Source: Armatimonadota bacterium
GTDB lineage: Bacteria > Armatimonadota > UBA10988
Assembly: GCA_016183835.1 (NCBI GenBank)
Contig: JACPDV010000046.1
Span: 1 to 16,713 of the forward strand
Direction: 5' to 3'
DNA: 16,713 bases
Shown one piece after another: positions 15,964 to 16,713 of the stretch (its first letter is position 1; every line of letters starts with the position of its first letter). A model generated the notes under the pieces. The model searched no databases and was not told the origin of the DNA. It was given only the letters and a program-made list of their open reading frames with translations. Position numbers and translations under genes: made by a program.

Positions 15964-16439
15964 TCTTCCGCGATCACCTCGGCCCAACTGCTGGTGGTTT
16001 CCCACAGGCGCACCGAGCGGACCCTCAACGTGGCCGGGAGGTGGTAGGTGGCGCCGTTGCCGTTGCGGATCGTGCCGCCGCCCTCCATCCGGTGCGTCAC
16101 GTACTCGAAGATCTGCCGCGCCATCACCTCGCTGGTCGGGTCTTCCACTTCGTAGGGGATCACCCGCCCGCCCTCGCCGCCGTACTGGGCCACCATCTCC
16201 GCGTAGATCGGGTCCTTCACGTGGATGCACATGGCATGGTCGAAGCGGTCGATGAAGTCGCTCACGGCCAGCTTGAGCGCCTTGAAGTCGACGACCATGT
16301 CGTTCTCATCGAGCTCGCGGGCCTCGAGCACGATCTCGACCTTGCGGGTGTGGCCGTGCGGAAAGCGGCAGCGCTCAGGGTGCTTGCTGAGCATGTGGCC
16401 GCTCTCGACCTCGAACATCTTGCAGATGCGGTAGACCAT
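15960..16439 (-). CDS. queD: 6-pyruvoyl-tetrahydropterin synthase / QueD family protein
   Basis: This 159-residue protein belongs to the tunnelling-fold PTPS/QueD family, which converts 7,8-dihydroneopterin triphosphate either to 6-carboxy-tetrahydropterin (queuosine and other deazapurines) or to 6-pyruvoyl-tetrahydropterin. Visible signatures are zinc ligands His15, His28 and His30 (SGH and HGH), a candidate catalytic Cys24 (ERCRF), MVVDFKALK (residues 48-56), the FDHAM segment with Asp67-His68, DPTSEVMA, and Glu147 in the LWETTSS segment that contacts substrate. The ATG at 16439 has CCGGAG upstream and its own promoter. No other queuosine gene is nearby, so the exact product (QueD or a PTPS-like variant) is inferred. 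An insert between FDHAM and DPTSE (about residues 71-99) looks somewhat long. Confidence 0.85.
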   Translation of the reverse strand: MVYRICKMFEVESGHMLSKHPERCRFPHGHTRKVEIVLEARELDENDMVVDFKALKLAVSDFIDRFDHAMCIHVKDPIYAEMVAQYGGEGGRVIPYEVEDPTSEVMARQIFEYVTHRMEGGGTIRNGNGATYHLPATLRVRSVRLWETTSSWAEVIAED

Positions 16440-16463
16440 GGTACGACTCCGGCAGACACCCGC

Positions 16464-16491
16464 ATTATGCGGCGGATCCCGCCCGCGTCAG
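16464..16491 (-). promoter_or_regulatory. Promoter of the queD-like gene
   Basis: On the minus strand CTGACG (16486-16491, four of six to TTGACA) is followed after 16 nt by CATAAT (16464-16469, five of six to TATAAT). The -35 overlaps the stop codon of the upstream gene. The -10 lies inside a perfect palindrome, CCGCAT-T-ATGCGG (16460-16472), which could be an operator. Confidence 0.6.
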
Positions 16492-16712
16492 CCGTGCGGC
16501 GGACGGGCCAGGAGGCCGAACACCAGCAGCGGCACCAGCACGCCCAGCAGCGCGCCGTAGATCACCCAGCGCAGGCGGTGACGGTGGTCCTCGATGTGCG
16601 GCAGTGCGGCCAGCACGGCGATGCCCAGGGCGAGGGCCATCGCCAGGTAGACGAACGCCGTGCCGCGGACCAGGAAGTAGAGGCAGGTGGCGAAACAGAA
16701 GGCGAAGGCGGT
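16488..16712 (-). CDS. C-terminal part of a multi-helix membrane protein (start outside window)
   Basis: The minus-strand frame is open from the right edge to a TGA at 16488-16490, giving the last 74 residues. They form three hydrophobic segments: FAFCFATCLYFLV, then TAFVYLAMALALGIAVLAALP, then WVIYGALLGVLVPLLVFGLLA. A short charged loop (HIEDHRHRLR) joins the last two, and the tail is RPPHG. This is clearly integral membrane protein sequence, with the loop probably cytoplasmic. No family signature is recognisable in the fragment. It is upstream of and co-directional with the queD-like gene, which has its own promoter in the 48-nt gap. No start codon is available inside the window. Confidence 0.7.
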   Translation of the reverse strand, partial: TAFAFCFATCLYFLVRGTAFVYLAMALALGIAVLAALPHIEDHRHRLRWVIYGALLGVLVPLLVFGLLARPPHG

Positions 16713-16713
16713 G

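Noticed and set aside
1..16713. CRISPR arrays, tRNA or rRNA genes
   Set aside because: No regularly spaced direct repeats and no tRNA- or rRNA-like sequence were noticed on either strand.

Overview
This is a GC-rich bacterial window with dense, mostly short-spaced genes. It probably comes from an uncultured or environmental lineage. A lipoprotein signal, Sec-type signal peptides and sigma70-like -10 boxes are visible, but nothing in the sequence fixes the phylum. I see no rRNA, tRNA, CRISPR array or intact mobile element.

Left part (1-7407), accessory or defence-like. It opens inside an AAA+ ATPase gene that runs off the left edge (2-835). A HicB/HicA toxin-antitoxin pair (862-1291) follows, then a zinc-ribbon/two-helix/coiled-coil protein (1395-2303). 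A convergent gap holding a 24-nt-arm inverted repeat (2344-2438) leads to a small two-helix membrane protein on the minus strand (2532-2978). Divergent from that, across about 80 bp, is the centrepiece: a 1449-residue P-loop ATPase of the PglY/DUF6079/BrxC-like type (3058-7407). Its first ~145 residues look like a REP-associated (IS200/Y1) transposase domain that has lost the HUH histidines. No other BREX gene is in the window, so this is either the edge of a larger defence locus or a stand-alone system.

Middle part (7408-13964), transport and carbohydrate. A second inverted-repeat gap separates the ATPase from a minus-strand branched-chain-amino-acid-type substrate-binding lipoprotein (7540-8799). 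Divergent from it is a secreted multidomain glycoside hydrolase (8914-11487). A diverged paralogue lies tail-to-tail with it (11615-13964, minus). That copy lacks about 86 nt near its 3' end relative to its sister, changes frame there, and has no recognisable signal peptide. A third inverted repeat sits between the two hydrolases.

Right part (14041-16713), housekeeping. An acyl carrier protein, a FabF-type ketosynthase and a Nudix hydrolase form a tight plus-strand operon (8-nt overlap, then a 2-nt gap). Convergent with it, overlapping by 4 nt, is a QueD/6-pyruvoyl-tetrahydropterin-synthase-family gene with its own promoter. Upstream of that is the C-terminal part of a multi-helix membrane protein that runs off the right edge.

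The strongest leads are the transposase-derived N-terminus on the PglY-like ATPase, the palindromic repeat close to it, an identical 11-mer promoter core shared by two unrelated genes, and the damaged hydrolase copy.
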